NCBI RefSeq assembly: GCF_007860185.1
Contig: NZ_SJPY01000004.1
Coordinates: forward strand, 310,001 to 374,000
Reading direction: 5' to 3'
From: Novipirellula aureliae
GTDB lineage: Bacteria; Planctomycetota; Planctomycetia; Pirellulales; Pirellulaceae
DNA length: 64,000 bases
Under the pieces are notes generated by a model, which worked only from the letters and a program-made list of their open reading frames with translations, had not been told where the DNA came from and searched no databases. Positions within the stretch are counted from its first letter, which is position 1. Every line of letters starts with the position of its first letter. Positions 1 through 8,082 of the stretch are shown here, in pieces. The translations under genes and the position numbers were made by a program.

Positions 1-1125
1 TCGGTAAGCCTTGTCGAGGCGGAGGACCGGGTCGCGGTTCACCAGAGCGGACACAATTCAGGTGTCGTGCATTCGGGCATCTACTACAAACCGGGAAGCC
101 ATAAGGCTTTGACATGCCGTAGCGGAAAAAAACTCTTAACAGCGTTCTGCGAGGAAGAGAATATCCCACTCGATCGATGTGGGAAGGTCGTCGTCGCGAC
201 CTGCGAAAAGGAAATCACTTCCCTCGACAAAATTGCTAGGCGAGCAACGCAAAATGGCGTTGAGTATGAGCGAATCGATTCCGATCAGCTCCGCAAGTTG
301 GAGCCTGCCGTCGCAGGCATCGCGGGGCTGCACGTCCCTGAAACCGGGATTGTCGACTACGCCACGGTTTGCCGAGCGATGCAAAAACGCATCATCGCTC
401 GAGGAGGGATTGTGCGACTCGGTTTTCGGGTTGACCAAATCGATTGTGCCGATGGATCCATTGCGATCAAAAGCGAATTAGGGGCGACGGTCGAGTGCCG
501 GCAATTTATCAATTGTGCGGGATTGCAGAGTGATCGAATTTTGAAGCTGGCGGGGAAAACACCGCAAGTGAAAATCGTGCCATTTCGAGGAGAGTATTAC
601 GAACTCGAATCGCAAAGCGAATCACTCGTTCGCAATCTTATCTACCCCGTCCCCGATCCAGCGTTCCCATTTCTGGGCGTCCACTTTACAAGAATGATTG
701 GTGGTGGGGTTGAGTGTGGGCCCAATGCGGTCTTGGCATTGTCACGGCACGGTTATGATTGGAGATCGATCAATGCGAAAGACCTCGTCGAAACGCTGAG
801 CTACGCCGGCTTTCGAAAGCTGGCTCTTTCGAATTGGCGGATGGGACTTGGGGAAATACATCGCTCACTATCAAAACGGGCATTTGTCAGAGCGCTTCAG
901 AAGCTCGTTCCAGCGATCACAATCAATGATTTGAAGCAGAGACGTTCAGGAGTGCGTGCTCAAGCTGTTGCGGCCGATGGAACCTTGGTTGACGATTTTC
1001 TGATTGAAGAAACCGCCGGTGCCATTCACGTGCTCAACGCACCTTCACCCGCAGCGACGGCGTCCTTGGCCATCGCAAAACAGATTGTCGATCGTTTCTT
1101 CCTTTTGTCTGGGCAAACCGGCTAA
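1..1125 (+). CDS. lhgO: L-2-hydroxyglutarate oxidase, 5' part outside window
   Basis: FAD-dependent oxidoreductase that oxidises L-2-hydroxyglutarate to 2-oxoglutarate. The reading frame is open from base 1 and already codes for family sequence there (SGHNSGVVHSGIYYKPGS), so the GTG at 67 is internal and the gene starts upstream. The N-terminal GxGxxG FAD motif is therefore not visible. Seen: the substrate-domain motif HSGIYYKPGS, a mid-domain INCAGLQSD segment typical of DAO-fold enzymes, and a C-terminal cap SPAATASLAIA. Stop TAA at 1123-1125. It converges with the minus-strand TPR-methyltransferase gene, with only 14 bp between the two stops. A related glycine/D-amino-acid oxidase is possible, but the HSGIYY block points to LhgO. 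Confidence 0.88.
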   Translation, partial: SVSLVEAEDRVAVHQSGHNSGVVHSGIYYKPGSHKALTCRSGKKLLTAFCEEENIPLDRCGKVVVATCEKEITSLDKIARRATQNGVEYERIDSDQLRKLEPAVAGIAGLHVPETGIVDYATVCRAMQKRIIARGGIVRLGFRVDQIDCADGSIAIKSELGATVECRQFINCAGLQSDRILKLAGKTPQVKIVPFRGEYYELESQSESLVRNLIYPVPDPAFPFLGVHFTRMIGGGVECGPNAVLALSRHGYDWRSINAKDLVETLSYAGFRKLALSNWRMGLGEIHRSLSKRAFVRALQKLVPAITINDLKQRRSGVRAQAVAADGTLVDDFLIEETAGAIHVLNAPSPAATASLAIAKQIVDRFFLLSGQTG

Positions 1126-1139
1126 GGGATTCCTCTGGG

Positions 1140-2465
1140 TTAGGTCGCAATTTTCTGAGCCGTGACGAGCCAACCTTGCACGGGGCGACCGGCTTCGTTT
1201 CGCTGAACCATTTTGCGGATCTCCAAAATTTCAAGGCCAGCCATTGTCGCCGCTTCGGCAATGTAGTCGCGTTGGTGCACGTAGCGTCCGTGAGGACACA
1301 ATCCGTAACCAGTGTTCGGGCCGACGGTTTTGTGGCGTGAATCCTCCATCGATTCCAAAGTAAAAAGGATCCTACCGGACGGCTTCAAGCAATCGAATGC
1401 GGCACCAAGGACATCGTGGAGGACACCAAAGTAACAAAGTGTATCGGCAGCGACGATGAAATCGAATGTCGATGGATGAGACGCCATGAACCGTGTGATT
1501 TCGTCCTCGTGCAACTCGTCATACAGATTTCGTTTTGCCGCTTGGTCAAGCATCGCTTTGGATAAATCCACTCCGATCATTTTGGTAGCGGATGGCCGGA
1601 GGTGCGGACCGCATAATCCCGTCCCGCAGCCACAGTCAAGAACATCGACGTGGTTCTTGGGAAGTTCGAATTTACCGAAAGCATCGGCAATGCATTGAGG
1701 GCTTTGGTAGTCCAATCGAGCGAGTTGTCGATCGAAGGTCGCCGCAAAGCTTTCGTCAAAAGTCTCTTGAATGCATTGGTCGAGGCAGCGGGGTGGTGGC
1801 GGTGCATCCGAGATCGAAGCGAGCATGTGGTTGGCGGTCGCGTTATTCGGATCAGCCAACAACCACTGCTGCCACACCTCTTTCGCGTCATCGAAACGCT
1901 CCGCATCCACGAATGCTCGTCCCAGATTCTCGTAGGCCGCTGAAGAACTCGGGTCCCGTTCGATCGTTCGTCGATAATGCAGGGCGGCCTCGTCGATGCG
2001 TCCAGCTTCGGCCAACGAGTTGGCAAGATTGAAGTTCGCATCTGGAGAATCGGGGAACTGATCGACGGTTGCTTGAAAGCACTCGAGCGCCTCTTTGTTT
2101 CGCTCGGCTTCCAAAAGGGCCACCCCAAGATTAATCCTTGCCGCGAAGAAGTCGGATCGCCGATCGATGGCGAGCTCATAGTTGGCAATGGCCTGATCCA
2201 ATTTGCCGACGGATTTTTGCGCAACGGCGAGGTTGTAGGGATAGAGGGAGTTTCCGAGATCGAACTCGGTCGCTTTGGCAAAGCATTCGATTGCTTCATG
2301 GAGTTCGCCTTCGCGTGCGTGGCAAACACCGAGCAAATGCCACGCCTGTGCATTCATCGGCTCCTCCCGAAGCCACTCGTCGCAGTTGGCCCGGGCAGCA
2401 GCGAAATCATTGGAGTTGATGTACTCGACCGTCTTTTCACGGAGGTTTGTTTGACAGTTGCTCAT
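1140..2465 (-). CDS. TPR-repeat protein fused to SAM-dependent methyltransferase
   Basis: A 441-residue protein. The first ~230 residues are tandem tetratricopeptide repeats (WHLLGVCHAREGELHEAIECF, then YPYNLAVAQKSVGKLDQAI, INLGVALLEAERNKEALECF and further units). The C-terminal ~190 residues are a class I methyltransferase with motif I DVLDCGCGTGLCGPHL and the following acidic position IGVDLSKAMLD. The start is set at the ATG at 2465 (MSNCQTNLREK); an upstream extension reads as non-protein-like sequence. No clear Shine-Dalgarno is seen. The substrate is unknown: TPR-methyltransferase fusions are common in Planctomycetes and are often annotated only as predicted methyltransferases. The gene is divergent from the large kinase at 2688. 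Confidence 0.8.
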   Translation of the reverse strand: MSNCQTNLREKTVEYINSNDFAAARANCDEWLREEPMNAQAWHLLGVCHAREGELHEAIECFAKATEFDLGNSLYPYNLAVAQKSVGKLDQAIANYELAIDRRSDFFAARINLGVALLEAERNKEALECFQATVDQFPDSPDANFNLANSLAEAGRIDEAALHYRRTIERDPSSSAAYENLGRAFVDAERFDDAKEVWQQWLLADPNNATANHMLASISDAPPPPRCLDQCIQETFDESFAATFDRQLARLDYQSPQCIADAFGKFELPKNHVDVLDCGCGTGLCGPHLRPSATKMIGVDLSKAMLDQAAKRNLYDELHEDEITRFMASHPSTFDFIVAADTLCYFGVLHDVLGAAFDCLKPSGRILFTLESMEDSRHKTVGPNTGYGLCPHGRYVHQRDYIAEAATMAGLEILEIRKMVQRNEAGRPVQGWLVTAQKIAT

Positions 2466-2687
2466 TGGAAGTGTTCTTAAAAAGCGTGTGCGTTGGGAGT
2501 GGAGCTTTGCTACGGTAAGCGTTATCGATCGAACGCAGGTATCGTGAACCAAAAAATGATCGTTCTGGGCAAATATCGCAAGGAAATTGGTGATTGGATC
2601 GCAGCATGATGGGGGGATTCGCAAACCATTCGCTACAATAGCCCGGTAGCCTTTCGCCTTCCAAACCCTTTGAGACCAATTGTACTG

Positions 2688-5600
2688 ATGTCGTTATCCG
2701 CTAACGCTGGCGACGAAATCGTCCCTGGATTTACACTTGTTCGACGTCTCGGGTCGGGAATGGCCGGTGAGGTATGGGTGGCTAGAGCCTCAGGCGGCGT
2801 CCAGGTCGCCATGAAGATCATCCATGACATGGAGCTACTTGGCAGTCAGCGTGAACTTGGTGCTCTGCGGATCGTTCGTGAGGTCAAACATCCCAATCTC
2901 TGCCCGCTATTCGGTGTTTGGTTTTTCGATACTCAGGGCAACCTGCTCGATGCGACGGAAACCGAAGCGGTTTTCTATCGTGATCCGTCAATGGTCGAGA
3001 CCAAAGCGATCGGCGGCGAAGGGGCGGGCGACACCGAATCAGGCGACGATAGCTTTATCACACCACAAGCGATTGGTACTTCGGCACCGATTCCGCCTCC
3101 TTCGCAAGCCTCCGACCGGCCCGGTCATCCCGTCCCCGCTCGGATGGTTGTCGCAATGGGGTTGGGAGAAAAAACGCTCTTCGATCGCTTGCAGGAAGTC
3201 CTTGTCGAAAAACAGCAAAGCAATGGGGCGGAGTCCGGCGGTATCGAAGTTCATGAATTGCTTCGATATTTGCATGCGTCCGCGTCCGCGATTGATGAAT
3301 TGAATAAGCGATATCGTATCTATCACTGCGATATCAAGCCGCAAAATATTCTGGTCGTCGGTGGGCAAGCTCAAGTTTGCGATTTCGGACTCGCCCGCCA
3401 AGTCGTAAAGAGTCGACAGACGCAAATGGCATTCGGTACGCCTGCCTACGGTGCCCCGGAAATGTTGTTTGATCGAACCTATAGCAAGACGATCGATCAA
3501 TACTCTTTGGCGATCACCTACTACGAACTCCGCACAGGTTCGTTGCCGTTCGATCGAATGACCCAGTCATCGCTGTTACAGGCCAAGGCAAGTGGGAAGT
3601 TAAACCTTGCATTGGTCTCGCCCAAAGAACGAAAGGTGATCGCCAAAGCAACCCGATTGGACCCCACCAAACGTTACCAAGATTGTCAATCGTTTGTCGC
3701 CGAGCTAAAGGCAGCCGTTGACCATCCACAAACCTCCTCTCGGATCGTCAAGCTAACGGGGATTTTTGCCAGTGTTCTGTTTCTGATCACCAGCTTGGGG
3801 TTTGCTGCCTGGATTTTGATGGACAAAGATCAGGGGCAACCCATTCCAAGGAATGGGATCGAAACGATACCCGATGTTGTCGTCAAGGAAGAAGAAGGAG
3901 GCGAGCCGAACCGACTTCCGCTTGAGACACCTCCCGTCGAAATCGCATCGCAGTCCGAACCAGCCCCTGGCGTTGTCGACGAGGACGAGTTGATGGAGCT
4001 TGAGTCGGAGTCGGCCAACGGCGAACCAACCGAAATGACCGTTTCACAGCCCACCGAGCCATCACGCGAGCCATCACGCGAGCCATCAACCGGGCCATCA
4101 ACCGGGCCATCAACCGGGCCATCAACCGGGCCATCAACCGGGCCGCTTGCCGAACAACCACCCGATTTGAATTTTAAGTTAAAACAAGCGATAGCGTCTC
4201 ATTCCCCAGTCAAAGAGCGGATTGTGGAGCAATACCGATTGCTTCAAGACGCCGAACCAGAAGAGCTGAAAGGATTGGATCCCGACCTACTGGACGCCTT
4301 GGTGCATGACATCTGTGCATCGATGCAGGTTCCATTTGATGCCTTCATCGAAGAGGAGCCGCTCGATCAAGGGTGGCTCGATCAAGTCGACGAGACGATT
4401 CGTTTTTTGGGACCGATCGTGTCGGAATCCGTTGCCAACGAACGGCGACTGGCACGGCTTGCACTCGCTCAGTTGCAACGACAATTGGCGAGCAAACCAT
4501 CGGGAAATCTTGATGCGATCGTATCGCAAGTGGATGAAGTGCGTCAACGGTTCGATGCTAGCGGTCGCTTCGTGGATTTGGACTCGACCTCGGACGCAGC
4601 CTTGGCGGTTGCTTTTAGCTGGCCGCGAAGATGGGACCAAAACGACTGGGATGTGCTTCTTGCGAAGTCCGATCTCGAGCGGGCGATTGAGCGATCAGGC
4701 GAGACTTCGAAGCATTTTGTGAAATTAATGAAGTTGGACGGGCAATACCAGTTGCAAGCTGGTTGGGCGCTATGGCAGCGTGGTGAACCGAGGCTTGCTT
4801 TTGAAGCTTGGAAAACGCTCGCAGAGACGACTGGCTTGAACAACATGATCGCCGCGGACGAGAGAGAGCGTGCGGCGAGGCACCTGCTCGATTGGCTGAT
4901 TCAATCTTCGAAAACGAACGATGACGAAATTGACTCGCTACGCTATTCGCGTATTCACCAAAGTGTTGGTGAGGTCCTAGACGTGGTGGAAAAACTTGCG
5001 ACCGACTCGGACGAAATGCAACAGGCTTTGGCAGCCGAACGATTGCTCTGCTATCTCGCTGCTGGAGATTTTGAAGCGGCGGAAGACTCGTTGACTCGGC
5101 TTCAGAAAAGCGTTGATGAGCGGCTCTTGGATGGACTGAGTCCGCAACTCGGCCGAGCTGTTTTTGATCTGGCAGCGCATGGTTCCGCTGCGGAGAGTAA
5201 AACGGCAAGCACCAAATGGATCGATTGGTTGTGTACCGGCTGTCTTGCCCAGACAACCGATGACCTTTTTTTGGAGACCGAAGCATCGAAGCGGAAACGC
5301 CGCGACTTGTTTGTACGCTGCTATCGGCCCGTCATTGCAAACCAACGATCGCGGCTACACGCCTCGGAACTCGCGATCCCTGCGATCAACGACGACGTTG
5401 ACGCGACCATTTTTGTCGAGTTTTGTGATGTTTTTGTGAAACTGGCTGGCAACCCGGATGGGCGAGAAATCTATCAAGATATCCTGGCTTGGCTCGGCGA
5501 TGTTGAAATTGCCGCTGCGATTGCAGGTCAAGCTTCGAGCGATCCTGTAAACCGCGCCAATTTGTTCTGCATGGCTTGTGAAGCCTTTATGCAGTCGCGA

Positions 5601-6644
5601 TATGAACAGCAAGATGATATCGGCATTGATGAGATCATTCAAACGATGCAGCAGTATCATCATCAAGCCACGCTACGGGGCAACACATCTCGCAGCGATT
5701 TCTTGCTGGCCAGAATCTACGATCAAAAAGGGTTCGCTGAATCGGACATTGGCCGCAGCGCTTCTTTCTATCAAGACGCCATCCGCCGTTACGATCGCCT
5801 CCTGGACTCGATCAACGAAGACGATGAGGGATTTCGTGGAAGCGTTCTGCGTTGCCGAGCCAGCGTTCGGCAGCGTCATGCGGCCCAATTAAAAGACTCT
5901 GCACAACGAGAATCGCTTCAACAAAAAGCACTCGCTGATGCACGCGAGGCGACGGGTCTGCATCCGTTCTGGCACGCCGACAACGACGATCGGCTCGAAA
6001 CGTTGGCGGAGGTCGCTTGGGCAATCGCAAACAAGGCGACCTCGCTACCGATGGTGGAAAGAAACCAACTCTTCGATGAGGCAGCTGTCGCGATCGATCA
6101 AGCGATCGAAATTCGACGCCGGCATTCGCTCGATTACACCGCTTTAGCGCTCAAAAAGCTCAATGGATTGTGGATCGACATGTTGAGGAACGACAGTACG
6201 CCGCGGGCGGAACGGGCGAAACAGGCGGCTATCAAGTGGATGGACGAAATCAGCGATCGTGCCCAAGCGGAACGAAACGGTCAATTGGCGAGTCTGACGA
6301 TCCGAGCCGATTCCGTTCGATTGTTGTGCCAATGGCATAGCCGCGCCGCGCGAATCTACGATATGAGCGGCGATAAACAGAGGGCGATTGGACACAGTGA
6401 AAAGGGGTATGAAATTGCGTCAAAATCACTTGATGTGGAAGATCCGCAAAGGCACATCACGTCACTGGAGTACGTGATCCTAAAAAGTGAATTGCTCGAA
6501 AATGGCAATCGTCCTCACGCTATGAACTCGTCCAATCGTGTTCTCGTCGAAGAACTGAAAAATATTTTGAACCAGATCCAAAACCCACGCCCTGAAATCC
6601 TTGAGAAAAAACAGTTGTTTGTGGACGCGCTCCAGAATTATTGA
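2688..6644 (+). CDS. Large membrane Ser/Thr protein kinase with C-terminal TPR-like region
   Basis: A 1318-residue Hanks-type kinase. The kinase domain spans about residues 12-345: Gly-rich loop LGSGMAGEV, catalytic Lys in VAMKI (about residue 43), catalytic loop HCDIKPQN (HCD instead of HRD), DFGLA, and a GTPAYGAPE activation segment. An unusual acidic, Pro/Ser-rich insert of roughly 70 residues lies between the N-lobe and the catalytic loop. One transmembrane helix (about residues 353-376, FASVLFLITSLGFAAWIL) separates the cytoplasmic kinase from a low-complexity linker with seven 12-bp repeats, followed by ~830 residues of helical, TPR-like sequence. ATG 2688 is preferred over the in-frame TTG at 2670. 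The partner and signal are unknown. A ~120-bp dispersed repeat begins 13 bp after the stop. Confidence 0.85.
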   Translation: MSLSANAGDEIVPGFTLVRRLGSGMAGEVWVARASGGVQVAMKIIHDMELLGSQRELGALRIVREVKHPNLCPLFGVWFFDTQGNLLDATETEAVFYRDPSMVETKAIGGEGAGDTESGDDSFITPQAIGTSAPIPPPSQASDRPGHPVPARMVVAMGLGEKTLFDRLQEVLVEKQQSNGAESGGIEVHELLRYLHASASAIDELNKRYRIYHCDIKPQNILVVGGQAQVCDFGLARQVVKSRQTQMAFGTPAYGAPEMLFDRTYSKTIDQYSLAITYYELRTGSLPFDRMTQSSLLQAKASGKLNLALVSPKERKVIAKATRLDPTKRYQDCQSFVAELKAAVDHPQTSSRIVKLTGIFASVLFLITSLGFAAWILMDKDQGQPIPRNGIETIPDVVVKEEEGGEPNRLPLETPPVEIASQSEPAPGVVDEDELMELESESANGEPTEMTVSQPTEPSREPSREPSTGPSTGPSTGPSTGPSTGPLAEQPPDLNFKLKQAIASHSPVKERIVEQYRLLQDAEPEELKGLDPDLLDALVHDICASMQVPFDAFIEEEPLDQGWLDQVDETIRFLGPIVSESVANERRLARLALAQLQRQLASKPSGNLDAIVSQVDEVRQRFDASGRFVDLDSTSDAALAVAFSWPRRWDQNDWDVLLAKSDLERAIERSGETSKHFVKLMKLDGQYQLQAGWALWQRGEPRLAFEAWKTLAETTGLNNMIAADERERAARHLLDWLIQSSKTNDDEIDSLRYSRIHQSVGEVLDVVEKLATDSDEMQQALAAERLLCYLAAGDFEAAEDSLTRLQKSVDERLLDGLSPQLGRAVFDLAAHGSAAESKTASTKWIDWLCTGCLAQTTDDLFLETEASKRKRRDLFVRCYRPVIANQRSRLHASELAIPAINDDVDATIFVEFCDVFVKLAGNPDGREIYQDILAWLGDVEIAAAIAGQASSDPVNRANLFCMACEAFMQSRYEQQDDIGIDEIIQTMQQYHHQATLRGNTSRSDFLLARIYDQKGFAESDIGRSASFYQDAIRRYDRLLDSINEDDEGFRGSVLRCRASVRQRHAAQLKDSAQRESLQQKALADAREATGLHPFWHADNDDRLETLAEVAWAIANKATSLPMVERNQLFDEAAVAIDQAIEIRRRHSLDYTALALKKLNGLWIDMLRNDSTPRAERAKQAAIKWMDEISDRAQAERNGQLASLTIRADSVRLLCQWHSRAARIYDMSGDKQRAIGHSEKGYEIASKSLDVEDPQRHITSLEYVILKSELLENGNRPHAMNSSNRVLVEELKNILNQIQNPRPEILEKKQLFVDALQNY
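4056..4139 (+). repeat. 12-bp in-frame tandem repeat (seven units)
   Basis: Seven consecutive 12-bp units: two of GAGCCATCACGC, then one GAGCCATCAACC and four GGGCCATCAACC. They encode (EPSR)2 EPST (GPST)4 in the linker just after the kinase transmembrane helix. The period is a multiple of three, so copy-number change would keep the reading frame and only alter linker length. Confidence 0.95.
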
Positions 6645-6656
6645 GTATGGGTCGGT

Positions 6657-6777
6657 AGTGCTTCGTCAGAACGAAGAATGTGGGTAAGCCTCTTTCGTGA
6701 TGGTCGCTTCGAGTCGCAGCTTACGGGGCGATGCCCCAGCCACTCTTTTGCCAAGCCTAAAATCAAGCGGTGACAAT
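6657..6777 (+). repeat. ~120-bp dispersed repeat, copy A, after kinase stop
   Basis: Imperfect copy of the sequence at 41328-41450 (opposite strand). Shared blocks in the same order include AGTGCTT, GAATG.GGGTAAGC, AGTCGCAGCTTAC, GATGCCCCAG, CACTCTTT and AAAATCAAGCGGTGACAA. It begins 13 bp after the kinase stop in the sense orientation. A small hairpin GGGGC-GAT-GCCCC lies inside. No convincing protein is encoded. Confidence 0.85.
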
Positions 6778-7204
6778 GCATTCGTGCCGGAAACCTCTGC
6801 AATGTCCAATTTTCTCCATTGCACCTACACCATTGCATCTACCGTGATGACAAGACGTCACTTGATAAGGACGTCACTCGATACGTCTGCAATCGATAGG
6901 TACGAGGGGCCGCCCGTACGTTGACGACGTTACCAGATGTGGACAGGTGTCGATGTTGCGAGTGTCGTCAACTACCTCGATCAGACAGAAGATTCCGGAG
7001 CTGAGATTCGTCGGCATTCTCCCATAAGAGGTGTTGACGAATAAGAATGCCTAATTAGATTGGATCGGTGATGAGTTGTGCGCAGCAGGAAAATACGGTT
7101 GAATTCGCGCCTACGGATTGGGAATCCGCCGACAAGGATCGAGATAATAAACTTGATTCCAACTTTCTTTTCATTCGAACCCCAACGATTCAAGGCATTC
7201 TATT
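6778..7204. other. Intergenic stretch upstream of PEP-CTERM gene
   Basis: About 430 bp without a supported gene. Short reading frames here have no recognisable protein character. AT-rich sequence just before 7205 could hold the promoter of the next gene, but no clear -35/-10 pair is evident. Confidence 0.5.
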
Positions 7205-7957
7205 GTGAGATCTCCAATTAAATGGAAACAGCCCTCTTGGCTATTGCGAAGAGGTTGCGGTGCCTTGCTTCTCGTCCTGACTTTCTCGGTTTCCGCATCG
7301 GCGGACTATGTGATTTCGGTTGACAGTACCGGGGGCACGAACGTTAATCTGGGCTTGCCGGGGGCCAATCGAACGATCGACTTCTTTATTGGTGAGGACG
7401 TTGGTGCAGGATCAAGTCTCCCAATGTCGGGAACGACTGCTATCTTCATGATTCAAGCTGGTATTGTCGGAGGGACTGAAGTCGTGCCGGGCGATGAGAC
7501 AGCAGACAACGCGACCGGCAGGGTCAGCGCAACGGGTTTTACGGGGACACCGGGGTACTTTGGAGCGGGGAGCTTGGTTACCTCCACCATCTTCAAGCAA
7601 TCCGATTTGTATTTTGCCATCAACCAAGCATTTCCTGATTTTTCATCTCAGCCGTTGAATGATTTTACGTCTCCCGAGCGATGGTTCACACTAAATCTCG
7701 ATACGTCGGGTTTAGCACCCGGAGATTACGCGATTTCGCTCGAAAATCCCGACACCGCGTTTCGTGATGTTGACAACATGCCGGTTCCAACTCGAGCCAA
7801 CCTTAGCTTTACGATTGCCGCCGTTCCCGAGCCGAGTTCGTGTGCCATGTTGGCTGTCGTGGGTGGAATCGCGGGCGCGACAGGACGTTTTCGTCGGCGG
7901 CGGATCGAAGTTGACGATTGCATCAACCAGGTTGGATTTTGGGGTAGCCGATCCTAG
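7205..7957 (+). CDS. PEP-CTERM sorting domain protein, secreted
   Basis: A 250-residue exported protein. It has an N-terminal signal peptide (basic MRSPIKWKQPSWLLRR, hydrophobic GALLLVLTFSVSASA, cleavage near ASA-DY) and a C-terminal PEP-CTERM tripartite tail: VPEPSS, a hydrophobic stretch, then RFRRRR at about residues 204-231. Such tails are recognised and processed by exosortase in the inner membrane. A further ~17 residues follow the basic cluster, longer than usual. The middle is beta-rich and Gly/Thr-rich with no recognised domain. The start is GTG 7205; no better in-frame start was seen. The exosortase itself is not in this window. Confidence 0.75.
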   Translation: MRSPIKWKQPSWLLRRGCGALLLVLTFSVSASADYVISVDSTGGTNVNLGLPGANRTIDFFIGEDVGAGSSLPMSGTTAIFMIQAGIVGGTEVVPGDETADNATGRVSATGFTGTPGYFGAGSLVTSTIFKQSDLYFAINQAFPDFSSQPLNDFTSPERWFTLNLDTSGLAPGDYAISLENPDTAFRDVDNMPVPTRANLSFTIAAVPEPSSCAMLAVVGGIAGATGRFRRRRIEVDDCINQVGFWGSRS

Positions 7958-8054
7958 CAACGAATGGATCGGTGCAATGGATGCTTTCCAAAATCGGGTG
8001 TCATGGGGCTAACTTATGCGAACCTTTCAGGATCGGCATGATTGTTAGCAACTT

Positions 8055-8082
8055 GGTGTCGCTAACGACACCCGAGGGCTAC
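8055..8082 (-). repeat. GTAG-hairpin element overlapping hrpA stop
   Basis: Read on the minus strand: GTAG (8082-8079), a six-base CCCTCG spacer, then a perfect hairpin GGTGTCG-TTAG-CGACACC (8072-8055). The hrpA stop codon TAG (8081-8079) is the last three bases of the GTAG. No T-run follows, so it is not a classical terminator. Confidence 0.75.
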
